From Euryodendron excelsum (Eukaryota; Streptophyta; Magnoliopsida; Ericales; Pentaphylacaceae): a stretch of 64,000 nucleotides of DNA. Positions 1 through 11,046 of this stretch are shown in pieces. The stretch is from NCBI GenBank assembly GCA_033060915.1, contig CM065392.1, forward strand, positions 2,427,001 to 2,491,000. The letters run 5' to 3'. Position 1 is the stretch's first letter. Every line of letters starts with the position of its first letter. A program made the translations under genes and the position numbers. The notes below the pieces were generated by a model, which was given only the letters and a program-made list of their open reading frames with translations, was not told the DNA's origin and made no database searches.

Positions 1-843
1 GCCCTAGTGGACGAGTGGTGTCTCGTGAGGGTTTTCATTGATGGTACCCACAAACATCCCTTTATGAGTTGCAACATTTAGACGAGATTAAGGAACAACA
101 ACTAATTACGTCTCAATCAATGCATTCCACTCTCACTTCTTAATACTTACAAGATCATGCCACACGCTATGCAAAAGAGAGGTTTAAGTGAGTGTGTGAA
201 ATATCATGATGAAAAGTTCAATTCAAAACATCTCTAAACATAAGTCTATCTTTTAAAGTTTTGATCCAAACCTCACTAGGAATACACTCTCAATTAAAAG
301 ACCCACATGGTTCTCACAATGGTATGTTCAACAATGGAGTCAATGTAAAGAGGTACATCAAGTGAACATATCAATTATAAAAACCGAAAAGATAAAAGTG
401 TATTGACTTTAGCATAACTCTATGAAAGAATGTTCATAATTAGGTATTGATTCAAATATATTGATAAAATATAGCTTATTTTCTATTAAAAACTTCAATC
501 AAGTACAACTTAGATCACTAATCCATGTAAAGGTGGACATAACAATGTAGAAGACGTGAAGGGTGAGGGTAAAGAGATAGTAAATGGTCACATCATGTGT
601 GATCAAGACATGAAATGATAAATGCAAAACAACTACAACTCTTTTCCTTTTTAATCGTTTGATACACTCTTTTCTACTTCTTGCCCTTCCTCGAAATATT
701 TTCACATCAATTTATTTTTTTCTCTTTTTTTTCGAACTCCCTTTTCATTCTTTTCTTCTTTTCTTTCATCATTCCCTTTTTTTTCAACATCTACTTTTTT
801 TATACTTCAAGATGCACTTTTTGTGTTGAAATTTCCAAATCGA

Positions 844-874
<31 letters not shown>

Positions 875-2087
875 TTTTTTTTAACTTTAGTAATGAAGCA
901 ACACGTTCTTTTCTCACATAGGTGTTCTTTTGTGATACAAGAGAAGAAATTACTTTGCATTTTTTTTCAAATAATAAAAGCAAAAGATCAACAAGGGTCA
1001 AGAGAAATGTATGATTTGAGAATGGAAGACTAATAGCTATCAAGAAGAATATAGTATAAGATCATTTCCAAAGTTGTATAACTGAAACATTTCATAGAAT
1101 ACAAGTGTCAATATTAAGATCAATACTCAACTCATGAACCAAATACAAACATAATGAAGCTATTGAATTAAATGAGGGTGAAGAATCTATCATTGAGTAA
1201 ATGTAAACACTCTAAAAGGTGATAAATGCTTTAAAACTCACAAGGTAATAATCTTCACTAATTTAAAGATAAACATGTTAGAGGTAGTAAAGATTGATGC
1301 TCGTCATCATAATTGTGTACAATAAAGTGATCCTTTCTACTTAAGCATGAATGAAGCACAAACTATAAAGAAATCAAGTATAGAGAGATAATGCATCAAT
1401 CTTAGCAAAATAAAAGCACATGTTCCTCTTTTCTCATCTCAAATAGCACTCTCTCAAGTCATGTCATGGTACTCGGAAACAAAGAGTCAACACATCCACC
1501 ACGTAAACTAGACATCAGTATAGAAGAATATGCAAAGAATGTGCTAGACTGTAAAAGGAAATGATACCGAGACCATAAGATACTTCAACCTCTTACCAAG
1601 ATCCCAAGTGATGGAAAGATCATCATTCAATATAATACTTGAGAAGAATCAATATACCACAAAGAGATCGAAGTGTAACAAAAGATATATATACAATCTA
1701 CACTCTACCTCTAACTAAAGGAAATCATAATTTTTTTTTCTTTTTCTTTTTATGAAATAGGGAGCGACACAAATAAACAAAAATCAAAGTGCAAAATCAA
1801 AGAAACAAAACACAAATAGAAGCAAAACCTCTACTCTCCCCCCAGCTAGAAGGATGCATTGTCCTCAATGCATGAAGACAAGATATGGAATGACATGAAA
1901 AGATGAAGGAAAAGGAGTTAGGGTGCCGAATGCACCCCCCCAATTAGGCTAAAAAAACAAACTAAGAAAACAAAGAAACAAAAATAACTACTCCTACTCT
2001 ACATAACTTGAAAAGAAGATCACCCAATACCACAAAGTGAAAATTTGTCAACATCCCACACATCGATGCATACAACTTGTAAAGAGT
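1..2087 (-). other. Non-coding 3' internal region of the left gypsy-like element
   Basis: No protein-coding signal is recognised on either strand. The region is AT-rich with scattered short purine or pyrimidine tracts, as expected between the gag-like frame and the missing 3' LTR of the minus-strand element. Short frames here are low-complexity. Confidence 0.5.
843..882. repeat. CT microsatellite joined to poly-T
   Basis: About eleven CT dinucleotides are followed directly by a run of about 18 T. Short open frames across it are products of the low-complexity sequence. Confidence 0.9.
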
Positions 2088-3614
2088 TCAAACACACATA
2101 AGAATAGACAACAGTAACCCCTTTGATGAACTCAATAATAGAACATGTAAGCACACAAGGTAAAAAGTGTCATGGTATGTAGAAAATGCAAAATGATTAT
2201 ACACAAAAATGCCAATGAAGCTCATGCTATGAGACAATTGACCATCCCCTTCTTTTTGTTGGTCAGCAATAGGAAGGATGATTGGCTCTAATGTTGGGGC
2301 ATGGAGATCCAACGGCTCCGGAGGTATATGACCAGGTGCTAGAGGTAGAAATGTATAGATCTCATGACCTATAGATATGATAGGAATGACCTCTAGACCA
2401 ACATCATCGTCTTTGACATGCACATCCCTAACATTTGAGAGACTAAAATCCTCACTCTTCTCTTCTTGTTTGGAGTCCTCAATTTCGAACTCCTCTTTCT
2501 CTAGTTGTTTACCTAGGTGAAAGGTAGTTGGTTCAAAAAGCGGGGGCTCAAGCTTCAAAGGAGTTGGTGTACTAAGACTAAATTCTAGAGGTTTAAAAGT
2601 AGAGGTCACTTGACCCTTTAACATGGTGGACACATTCTCTAAAATAGCAACATCCGTATTCACTTTAACATCCCGAACATCAAAAAGTTCAAGACCTTCA
2701 TCAAAGATAATTGTTCCTTCTAGAGGGTCCTCAATATGCGCTTCATCATTTTTTACCTTCTTGGACTCCTCTTTTCTCTTATTATCTTCCTCTCCCCTAG
2801 GCTCACTTTCCTCTTTCTTAGGGTCCTCAATCTTGGACTCTTCTTTGCTCTCACTAGGTTCTTCATCCTTAGAGACATTTTCAATAATGTCCTCGCTTAC
2901 CTTAGGAACATCTTCCTTAGACTTAAAGGCTTGAGGAAAGGAGGTTTGATCAATGGTGATGTTCTTATTCCCAAGGTTAGTGATAGGGTGAATGTGCTCA
3001 ATTGGATGGAATTGCTCTTGGTGAAGAGTTAGATTGGACTCACTTCCAAGTATTTGTTCATGAGAATTAGGTTGAAATTGAGTGAAAATCTCTTCCCCCT
3101 TTTAAACACCTAAGGTTTGCATTAATAGGGCCAATTGACCCTTAATATCATCAAGAAGTTGACCTTTGTGTTCAACACCTTTATCTATCCTAGAGTTTAC
3201 ACCATTTTGCATTTGCACGAATGGTTGTGAAGTGTCTTCTAGTGTATCCTCAAGAATGAACTCTATTGTGCCATTGTGCGGAGAGGTGGGATGAACTTGT
3301 TTTTGGTAGGGATAAAAATTAGGATGGGATTCACTAAAGTTCTCATGATGAGGATAAATTGGTGGTGAAGCTTGGGAATGGTTAAAGGGTTCTTGGTAGT
3401 GATAAAGTGGAGGTGACGTATGGTAATAGTCAAAGGGCTCTTGGTAGGATTGAGGTGAGTCGAGATAATGATGTGAATATATGCTCTCATGTCCCCTACC
3501 AAGGTTGGATTGATTACACCACCCGAGATTGGGAGGTGGGCTAGGAGGCTCCCTTTGGCCATTGGCTTGAAGACACTCTCTAAAATACATGTTGGATGGT
3601 TCTTGGTTTCTCAT
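2088..3614 (-). pseudogene. Gag-like ORF of a non-autonomous gypsy element, one internal stop
   Basis: A single minus-strand frame runs 509 codons from ATG at 3614 to the stop at 2088, broken only by TAA at 3104-3102 (codon 171). Residues 1-170 are rich in Tyr, His, Pro and Gln, as in the linker part of plant gypsy Gag, and end with a Gln/Leu-rich helix-like segment. Residues 172-507 are strongly acidic and Lys/Glu-rich in the first half, then Pro-rich, with a hydrophobic tail. Just upstream, in the same frame, are the words GSVDAPP and SLRDYIQ, typical of gypsy Gag N-termini, with stops between, so the original start lay further up. No zinc knuckle is visible. A structural role in particle assembly is inferred. 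Such a long frame in a dead element suggests fairly recent constraint. Confidence 0.6.
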
Positions 3615-4296
3615 TGCATTAGCTTGAATATAGTCTCTAAGAGACTAACATGGAGGGGCGTCTACACTACCATTCTCAATCTATTGAGAAGAGTAGTTCA
3701 TTGTGCCTATGCTAACGTGGTGAGATGGTGATGTGTGTGAAAATCAGCCACCAAACATAATGAAGTGCACAATAGAAGATAAATGCAATGTACAAACAAA
3801 TTGGCAATCCACGCCTCAACAAATCAATTCACAATTCCCTTCTACCAATTTGCCTTCCGAACCCTCCAATCTCCACATAAATGTACCACCAATTCGTAAT
3901 TCAATTTAATTCAAACCAATTGAAACCTCCAATCTCCTTAGGCAATAGCAATATCACCAATAAGCAAATAGCACACAAGCCTATCCACCAATTACTATCC
4001 ACCAATTGAGTTCTCAATGCAATGAAAAATTCTACACTAATCACGTAAAAAAATAATCCTAAAATAAAAGAGAAAATCAAAAATCAAAATCTATCATGCT
4101 ATCACACAAAAGGGTGGAACGAAGTTATCCATGGCCTTAGCCGAAGATTCCTCCGTTGAGGGTGAGTGATCAACTCCCACCCGTTTAGTTTTCTTATGCT
4201 TCTTTATTTGCTATTTTTTTTTTTGTGTTTTTTTAGATACAATTCGCCAAGTGCTTCTCCAATCCACATTTTGTTGGTGTTTGCCTTATGCTTTTG
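3615..4296 (-). other. Leader of the left gypsy-like element
   Basis: This lies between the primer-binding site and the gag-like frame. Frame-broken gag N-terminal remnants are visible at about 3615-3700; the rest is AT-rich with no recognisable gene. Confidence 0.5.
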
Positions 4297-4315
4297 AACC
4301 CCAACAACGGCGTCA
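4297..4315 (-). other. Primer-binding site, tRNA-Asp type
   Basis: On the minus strand this reads TGACGCCGTTGTTGGGGTT, differing from the common plant gypsy site TGGCGCCGTTGCCGGGGA by a few transition-type changes. It lies just inside the LTR end, whose CA is at 4322-4321. It fixes the element's orientation and the inner LTR boundary. Confidence 0.75.
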
Positions 4316-4320
4316 AAACT

Positions 4321-5495
4321 TGATTCGCTCTCAAATGTGCAATTGATAAAGGGCTTGTATGCAATTGCTTCAATATACCAAATCTCTACAAAGCCTTCAA
4401 TGAAATTTTGTTTAACTCAAATCAAGGTTCACTCCGTGGAACCTTGACCCGGAAGATTTCGACCATAAACGCTTGAATTCAAGTTCGATTGAGTGTAGAT
4501 TGTTGTTTCATTATAGGAATCTTAAAGACAAATCCTCAATTGTGCAATTCCTATACCAATTAGAAGATTGTGCATAGCAATTACCAACCTAGATAATGAA
4601 TCTGAGTGTTCTATGTGTCTACAACTCAATTGAAGTAAGAATTAGAGAAAACATAAGATAAATCATTGCAATTCATATACCTCCATTGAAGCCCTTGCAA
4701 ATTCTTGGTAGATTTCCACAATTACATTCAAGAGATGTCTAGCTACTTGATTCCATAGAAAGAAACATGAAGAATTAAAGATTTCTCATTAATTGATGAA
4801 GAAAGTAATGTTTGGATACAAAGAAAGTGTAAGAAAATGCAAGAAAATACAAATAAAATTATATCTAACCCACTTTCTCTCTCTATATCTAATCTTAACT
4901 GAAAATCTAGCCTAGAAATGAAGTTTTTTTTAAAAATCCTGTCATTTTTCGAAGATATAGGCCAAAAATACGCACATGGGGTGCCGGGACCGTACGTACG
5001 GTCCAAAATACGCTAAAAACAGCTGTCTGAAGTTTGGAATTTTGGCAGACCATACGTACAGTTGCACTACCGTACGTACGGTGGAAACCAGCGTACGTAC
5101 AGTTGGCTTCACAGTACGTGCGGTCAAGACACCATATGTACGGTCAACTTATTTTGATAGATTTTCAAAAGTTATATGAAATCGATATATTATGAATTCC
5201 GGTAGCCTTTCTGGTTTGGGAGATATGGCTCTATAAAGTTTCAGCTCTACGTGCTTTAACTGGTTGTACCACAGCTTTAACAGCTTGTACATTGACAGCA
5301 TCCATTTGAAAAAACACACTCTTCCTTCATTCGAAATGCGGTCGAAACCCTCTATATTAAGCTCAATACCTATACAAAGTAAAATATCTTTATTAATACT
5401 AAAATCTAATTAAAGAGGCATATAAATTCCTAAACTAAAGCTAATAAATAGCAACTTAAGGTGTTATAATTGCACTTTTAGAGTGCAATAACTCA
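4321..5495 (-). repeat. 5' LTR of the left gypsy-like element
   Basis: The inner boundary is set by the primer-binding site. The outer boundary is placed at the CA at 5494-5495, so the LTR reads TG to CA on the minus strand, but this outer edge is uncertain by some tens of bases because the partner LTR is missing. The LTR is about 1.17 kb, AT-rich, and contains the palindrome cluster at 4987-5144. Confidence 0.55.
4987..5144. repeat. Cluster of six CGTACG-centred palindromes in the LTR
   Basis: Six related 14-bp motifs with consensus ACCGTACGTACGGT lie at about 4989, 5049, 5069, 5091, 5111 and 5131. The first sits in a perfect 18-bp palindrome, GGACCGTACGTACGGTCC (4987-5004), and the third is a perfect 14-bp palindrome. 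The others carry one to three changes. Spacing is irregular (20 to 60 bp). The spacers are unrelated to each other, so this is not a simple tandem repeat. Confidence 0.9.
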
Positions 5496-5500
5496 GTATT

Positions 5501-5829
5501 GGCAACCCAGAAAGACAAACTTGGGGTTCCTCATCTAATGATAAATTCTTCATCGAATCTGCCTACGCTAGTCTCACCTCAACTGAGCACACACTTACTG
5601 AGAAAACAGAAAGGCGTAATTTGTGAAAATCTAAGGGTCTCCCTCATTGGAAGCATATATTTGGTTAATACGGAATGATTGGCTCCACGCCAATGATCTA
5701 AAAGTTCGCAGGTATCTCTTTGACGATGAGTCTTGCCCCATTTGTGGATATCCTAGGGAGACTACTCTCCATGCAATTCAGGTCTGCAACCTTCCTCGAT
5801 CAGTTTGGCAGCAGCTTATTCTTATTTAG
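5501..5829 (+). pseudogene. LINE relic: zinc-binding region after reverse transcriptase
   Basis: The frame from 5501 includes FFIESAYASLT, matching the conserved start of the zf-RVT region of plant LINEs. It ends at TGA, and the reading continues in another frame from 5647 with WLIRNDWLHANDLKVRRYL, CPICG and TTLHAIQVC, which give the typical Cys-x2-Cys and His-x4-Cys spacing (residues 32-35 and 44-49 of the second frame). The reverse transcriptase and endonuclease are absent and no poly-A end is obvious. This is a 5'-truncated, frameshifted fragment of an L1-type non-LTR retrotransposon, later flanked by the gypsy-like element. Confidence 0.7.
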
Positions 5830-5896
5830 CATAGGTCCCAATTCTTCACTCTTGTTGTTGCAGGATTTATAAGAACGAGATAATCAACCCTAATCC

Positions 5897-5999
5897 GTTG
5901 ATTCACCACGAATATTGGATTAAAATTCTTCTTCCAAACTGTTGATTCACCACGAATACCAGGCTCAAAGGCATCAAACGTTCGTTGATTCGCAAGAAT
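5897..5999 (+). repeat. Three degenerate ~43-bp direct repeats
   Basis: The words GTTGATTCACCACGAAT (5897), GTTGATTCACCACGAATACC (5941) and GTTGATTCGCAAGAATACC (5983) recur 44 and 42 bp apart. They follow the LINE relic and may be part of its 3' tail or of another element; origin unknown. Confidence 0.7.
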
Positions 6000-7012
6000 A
6001 CCAGATGATTGGGAAAATGTGCAAACTCGCACATAAACTATATTAATCTCTAAAACTATGAAAAACGCCTTAAACAAGAGTATAAATAAACGACACGAAA
6101 ACCTAGGGGCTAGGACAAACTAGGTTAATAAGAAAAACCGATGAAAATCCAAAAAAATAAACCCAAAACATTAAACTGACCCAAAATCGTACTTAAAAGA
6201 GTTTTTTACTTTTTTCTAGACCAAAAAATTATTTTACTTCACGTTTTTTCATTTTGCCTCTTCCTTTGCCTCCATCAATTTAAAAGTGACTACAATTTCA
6301 ACTTATATCCCACGTTGAGAGAGAGAGAAACCTGACGTGGGCTCACAAAAAAAGCTGAAAAGTTTTCATTATAATGAAAATGAAAGAAAAATTAAAGAGA
6401 TGTGGGAAATTAAAGAATTGTAAATATATAATCTTTTATTTCATGTTTGCCATCCAAAGGATATCCTTTATGTACGACCAAATAAAAAAAAAAAAGTCCT
6501 TATGTTAACATGTATTATTATAACGTAAACTAATTAACTTCTTATGAAAAAAGTGAAGGGAAATGAACAAAGAGTCTTGGGAATTTCTCCATGTTAATTC
6601 CTTTTTGTCGAGGAGTACATAAAAACAAATATAGATAAAAGAAGTAACTTGTATCACTTTTTCCCGTTCAAACAACATCCTAATGTTAATATAATAATAT
6701 AATGATAAACAGAATAGCACTATTTTCCTTCAATTTTCATTTTTTTTACACTAAAAAAGGCTGTTTCCTTTATCAAAGCAAGTTTCATTACTTATTGCTC
6801 TTTCCTTCTTGTTTACATATTTTTTTTGTTTTTGCCAAATAAGAGCATTAGTTGGTGGAGCTACATACACAATTACTTAGTTACCCAAAAATAAGTGTAT
6901 TACTTTTATAGCTAGAGTCGCTTGTTTTGTACCATCTCAATTTTGTGATAGATTAATGTTACAATCGTCATAATTTCTCACCGCATTTCGGTCTACTATA
7001 TACAAATTGGTG
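6000..7012. other. AT-rich DNA, no gene seen
   Basis: No coding frame with recognisable composition, no RNA gene and no clear element end is seen here on either strand. Confidence 0.6.
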
Positions 7013-7277
7013 GGGTTTATAATAATGAATATATAGGTAATGCTACACGTAATCTCATTTCTCAATTAATTTTCACATTTTTAGACACAAAGTAATAGAA
7101 TCCACATTAATAAATTCATGTGCATACGCAACTCATTCACTTATGTTTAGGGAGTGAAAAAATGGATTACGTATAAATTTTTTCTAAATATACACATAAC
7201 TCACTTGTATTTAGTAATTAAGAAAATGTGATGAAAAAATACAGTGGCTATATAACATTTTTCTTTATTATAAACCC
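7013..7277. mobile_element. Possible MITE with 13-bp terminal inverted repeats
   Basis: GGGTTTATAATAA at 7013-7025 is exactly inverted at 7265-7277, enclosing 239 bp of AT-rich non-coding DNA. The inner flanks keep weak further inverted similarity (TATATAG near 7030 and near 7245). I cannot define a convincing target duplication, so the superfamily is open. In AT-rich DNA some inverted repeats arise by chance, hence low confidence. Confidence 0.35.
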
Positions 7278-8254
7278 AATAAACAAGACGCAATGAACGC
7301 TCGACTAATTGGTCCAATTTCATTAAGAAACGCATGAGAGTGCATAAAATAGGGAGGATAAGTGTAGATTCCTCAATTTGCCTTTCCTCTTAGAGCTGTT
7401 TGGAACTTGAGGAAGGGAAAGGCTGGGGAAGGAGAGGATGCTCTTAGTACTACATAAGATTGCAACTACATCTTGCATGGGTATTTTTTTATTTTTTTTA
7501 AATAAAAAGAGAGATATGAGGGATGAAGTCAGCATTCTAAATATGAAAATAGGAATTTCTTTTATCATCCTTAAATTCAAATGTCTAACCCAAATTCTAG
7601 TTTTGTCATATATTAATTACATCTTCTTAACCCAAAGAAACCCTGAAAGGTTGTTCTAGCGGTGGCGGCAATTATACCACTCTCATATGTCTTTTTTTTT
7701 TTTTTTTTTTTAATTTATTTAAAAATAGAGTATCATTTATTAAAATTACAAAACATCTATTAAAATGAACATTCATCTCTCTAAGAAAAGTGCAAAAACA
7801 CGAGAGTCGAACTTAAAGAATAAAGACCTCGATAACAAAGATACTAATTGTATTGATTGTATATTTATTGTTTTGCATTGACGAAGAACTCTTCATTGTC
7901 AGTGGACTTGGTAGAACTTCCCATTGTTGTGAAAATGCTGTTGAATTGTTGATGTTAGTAAACTTGTCGTTATGGGGTCGGAATCCCTCTTACGTTGCAG
8001 CTTCTGACTATCTTGATTCACTTCTAATTGTGTAATTATACTAGCAATGTGATTGGCATCAGGCAAATTTTCAACTGTAAAGACATATACAAGAAAGCGA
8101 AAGAAAATAAACATACAATTATCGAGGTTGGTGTGAATTAGGAGTCCACTTGAGCAAAAACGTGCATTCCTGCTTGACTTAGGTGTCGCATGCTGGTTCA
8201 TGACTTCCACCCCACCGCTTCTCAAAGCTTTGTCCTTTGGATCTCCAAGAAGAC
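7278..8254. other. AT-rich DNA, no convincing gene
   Basis: It includes a run of about 22 T at 7691-7712. A minus-strand frame at 8225-7899 has an uneven composition and no recognised domain. Nothing here is supported as a gene. Confidence 0.5.
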
Positions 8255-8375
8255 ATCTCTCTCTCTCTATATATATATAGATAAATACATATACATATAT
8301 ATATACATATGTATATATATGTTTGTATATATATGTATATACATATGTATGTATATAGACATATATATTTGTTAT
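8255..8375. repeat. CT and TA/TATG microsatellite
   Basis: A CT run passes into a long compound stretch of TA, TATG and TACA units. The short plus-strand frame through it, rich in Tyr, Ile and Cys, is a by-product. Confidence 0.9.
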
Positions 8376-8395
8376 TGCATAAAGTATACTGGATT

Positions 8396-8530
8396 TGCTG
8401 TCCTGAAGGATTCTGCTCTGACCTCCAAAGAACTTCCCATGCCTCTCATGGGGTATCTTTCGACTTTTGCAGAAGTTGTTAGAATGTCATTAACCACTGA
8501 ACCATCCATCCTCAACAAGCAGGGGGTTTT
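8396..8530. other. Unrecognised protein-like segment
   Basis: This less AT-biased stretch is open on both strands and gives even, protein-like translations, for example VERYPMRGMGSSLEVRAE on the minus strand and LMGYLSTFAEVVRMSLTTE on the plus strand. It could be an exon relic or captured gene piece. I recognise neither translation, and the adjoining microsatellite and poly-T tract argue against a complete gene. Confidence 0.2.
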
Positions 8531-8599
8531 TTTTTTTTGCCTTTTGGTATGAAAAATATTAAAGTTGCTCATCTGCATTGGGTTTTTATGCATTTAAAA

Positions 8600-9515
8600 C
8601 ACGAAATAATCTCTCCGCACTCAAAACAAGGCTATTAAGAAGTGATTTGGGTTCAAAGTTTCGAAAATTCGGGTGAGGCTATGCTAATTCACGGCATATA
8701 TAACTATTCAAGATGGCCCTCCTCGTCCATGAAGCCCTTCTCTTGGGGGATACTTTGAGCCTACAAATGCTTTGTAAGGAAATAATTTGTTCTGAGCTTT
8801 TCTTCAAAATGAGTCCAATAGGATACTTTTGAAACTAATTGAATAGTAATGATCATCAATGTGAAGAAATATTTTATTTAGAACTTGAATTTGTAAAACG
8901 AGAGCAAAACGAAAAAAAAATGTAATTATTCATTCATAAACCAAACAAAAAATAATTTTATTTATAATATTTTATTCTTTTTTTTTTCTCATTTTTCAAA
9001 TTCAACTAAACACTTCATTTGTTTTTATCATTTATCCTTCTTTTTTCTTTTCTTTCACAAATTTAATATCTAAACATAAGCAAAAAAAAAAAAAAAAGGG
9101 TTCTAAAAGTACACATGTGAGTTCTGCATAAGAAATGTTATTGAATAGACACAAATCTTCTGAAAGGACACAGATGTCAATATGATTTTGCAAAATCATA
9201 TTTCATGTCGACTTTCCAAGTGCAAGCAAGAAGAGAGTAAATAAATAGACATCAACATGAATAGATATATTAGAATTAAACATGTTACGTCACTCTGGTT
9301 GTGGAACATACATTGCAATAGTAAACATAGACTTTAGGCTATGTCTAAGTCAATATTAATTGTAATCCTTTACCCTCAAACTTGGGTTTTCTATTTTTTT
9401 AGTTGCAAGTGAATCTATCTCTTACTTCGTTCATGGTTGTTATATCTAATTTATGTGTCACAATTAAACATGTCTTTCCAATCATGTTCTCTCTGTGCCT
9501 TTCCACCTACCTATA
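8600..9515. other. AT-rich intergenic DNA, nothing recognised
   Basis: No coding, RNA or element-end signal is seen, only A/T homopolymers. Confidence 0.6.
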
Positions 9516-9522
9516 TGCACAT

Positions 9523-9528
9523 ATATAA

Positions 9529-9577
<49 letters not shown>
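9523..9577. repeat. TA then GA microsatellite
   Basis: About twelve TA units are followed by about thirteen GA units. It lies about 0.7 kb past the 3' end of the VQ gene. A shorter GA-rich tract lies at about 9879-9900. Confidence 0.9.
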
Positions 9578-9580
<3 letters not shown>

Positions 9581-10251
9581 CATGCAGATCACTATGACAA
9601 GCTGAGACTGAATTTCGTATGAAATTTTGTAAACTGAATAGTGTTTAGAGTTTGTGTGCACAAAGACAAAGTATATTAACTTAATTATCAGACGACAACT
9701 TGCCTTGATAAAAATCATTTTGAGTGAAAAGTGAATCTTGCAAGAAAAGTAACACATTTTATCTAATATTTTGGTTCTGCATAGTCTTATTTGGTTTGCC
9801 AAACAGTGTGCGGGCTAAGAAAATGAGAGACAGCAAGATTGATGATTGTATATAGGAGATTAGTATGAAATGTAATGAGAGAGAGAGAAAGAGAGAGAGG
9901 CTCACATAGAAAATAAAAAATACTAGTGCCACAACCAAGAGATATATAGAAACAAAACCATCTGCAAATCCATAAACAGTGAAAAATGGAAGCTTGCAAA
10001 TAAATAAAACAATATACTCATCAGTTGATTGAAAAACATCCAAGTCGAACACAGAGACGAGAAGACAATTTGTTTGGAAAAGGAGAGAAGACAAAATGAT
10101 AGTAGAAACATTTGTTTATCACTTGTATATACAGCAGAGGGACCGACAAAAATTAATAAAATTAGAGAGAGAATTCAGTTAAACAGTTCCAAACACCAGA
10201 ACAAAAGATTGAATAATTAATCAAATAGCCATGAAGATGAACCATGATCAA

Positions 10252-10755
10252 CTAGGCAAGTAATTGAGTCTCTCCAAGTGCATCCATGTGAGAAGCATCC
10301 AAAGGAAGAAATGGAAATGAATTAAGCTCTTGCATGAACCCATCTAAATCTGCAAACCCACCAAGAAAGCCACCAATACTTGGATTCTCACCGGCCCACA
10401 TATCTTCCATACCTTTAGTTCTCTCCCTGAACTCCGAAGAAAGAAACCCAGTTTGCAGTTCCATTTTCATGATCATCCCTGGGTTGTTACTCAAAGCTTT
10501 TGGCTCTTCTTTTCTGGGAATTCTTGGTTTCTTCTTGGCGCTACTTTCAGTGGGCTTTCCAGTGAGTCTTTGCACCAATTCCCGGAAGTTTGCAACGTCT
10601 GTCTTGATGATCTCTGGTGCAAATATGTGAATTATGCGAATCCTTGGCTTAACTTTTGATATTATTTGTGAATCTTTGTGCATGGCTAGTGCTGATGTAG
10701 TTGTGGTTGCAACACAAGTTTGTTTCTTGATCATTCCCTCCATGGTAAACATCAT
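10252..10755 (-). CDS. VQ motif-containing protein
   Basis: An intronless minus-strand frame encodes 167 residues. The defining VQ motif FxxxVQxLTG is present as FRELVQRLTG at residues 57-66. Ahead of it lies the conserved IRIIHIFAPEIIKTDVAN stretch (39-56) found in one VQ subgroup (as in Arabidopsis VQ17/VQ25-type proteins, from memory). A basic patch (KKKPRIPRKEE) follows at about 74-84, and the tail is acidic, Gly/Phe/Leu-rich and probably disordered. VQ proteins are small plant nuclear cofactors that bind WRKY transcription factors and are often MAP-kinase targets; a role in stress or development is inferred from the family. Start: the ATG at 10755 gives MMFTMEG; the third ATG (residue 5) has the strong context ACCATGG and may be the real start. 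The size is usual for the family. No break is seen. This is the only host gene I can support. Confidence 0.92.
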   Translation of the reverse strand: MMFTMEGMIKKQTCVATTTTSALAMHKDSQIISKVKPRIRIIHIFAPEIIKTDVANFRELVQRLTGKPTESSAKKKPRIPRKEEPKALSNNPGMIMKMELQTGFLSSEFRERTKGMEDMWAGENPSIGGFLGGFADLDGFMQELNSFPFLPLDASHMDALGETQLLA

Positions 10756-10758
10756 GTG

Positions 10759-10789
<31 letters not shown>

Positions 10790-11046
10790 GGAAGGATGTG
10801 GTTATTTTTTGATAAAGGGAGTGGGAAGTAGTTGGTGCATTTGTTTGCAGCAAAATAGATGTTTGTATAGGTGAGGAAGCAATAGTACTAGAGATTGTTT
10901 ACTTCAACGATAAAAGAGAAAATTTTAAAAAGAAAACAAGCTATCAATTGAGAGCAAGGATTGGATGAACCCTTGTCTGACAAAATGCAGGAGAGAGTCA
11001 ATAGAGTAATAGAACTTAATGGTCCCCCAATTCCCATGTGGTATGC
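10756..11046 (-). promoter_or_regulatory. 5' leader and proximal promoter of the VQ gene, with GA tract
   Basis: Only about 294 bp separate the VQ start codon from the CACTA element. A GA repeat of about 13 units (10758-10783) lies just upstream of the ATG, in the likely 5' leader; on the gene's strand it reads as a CT tract. Such tracts are bound by plant BPC/GAGA factors (family knowledge). No clear TATA box was identified. Confidence 0.45.

Larger units (their letters stand above)
1..5495 (-). mobile_element. Gag-only Ty3/gypsy-like LTR element, truncated by window edge
   Basis: Reading on the minus strand from right to left, this stretch has an LTR (~5495 to 4321), a primer-binding site, a leader, a gag-like reading frame (3614 to 2088) and a long non-coding 3' region running off the left edge. 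No protease, reverse transcriptase, RNase H or integrase motif is visible, so it looks like a large non-autonomous derivative that would need enzymes from a relative. The second LTR lies outside the window, so a target duplication cannot be checked. The right edge abuts a LINE relic, suggesting insertion into it. Lineage is inferred from the primer site and gag start, not from polymerase. Confidence 0.7.

Noticed and set aside
10029..10220. Short plus-strand frame downstream of the VQ gene
   Set aside because: It lies in the probable 3' untranslated region of the VQ gene, with no domain and low-complexity composition.
10334..10831. Plus-strand frames opposite the VQ gene
   Set aside because: Antisense shadows of the VQ coding sequence.
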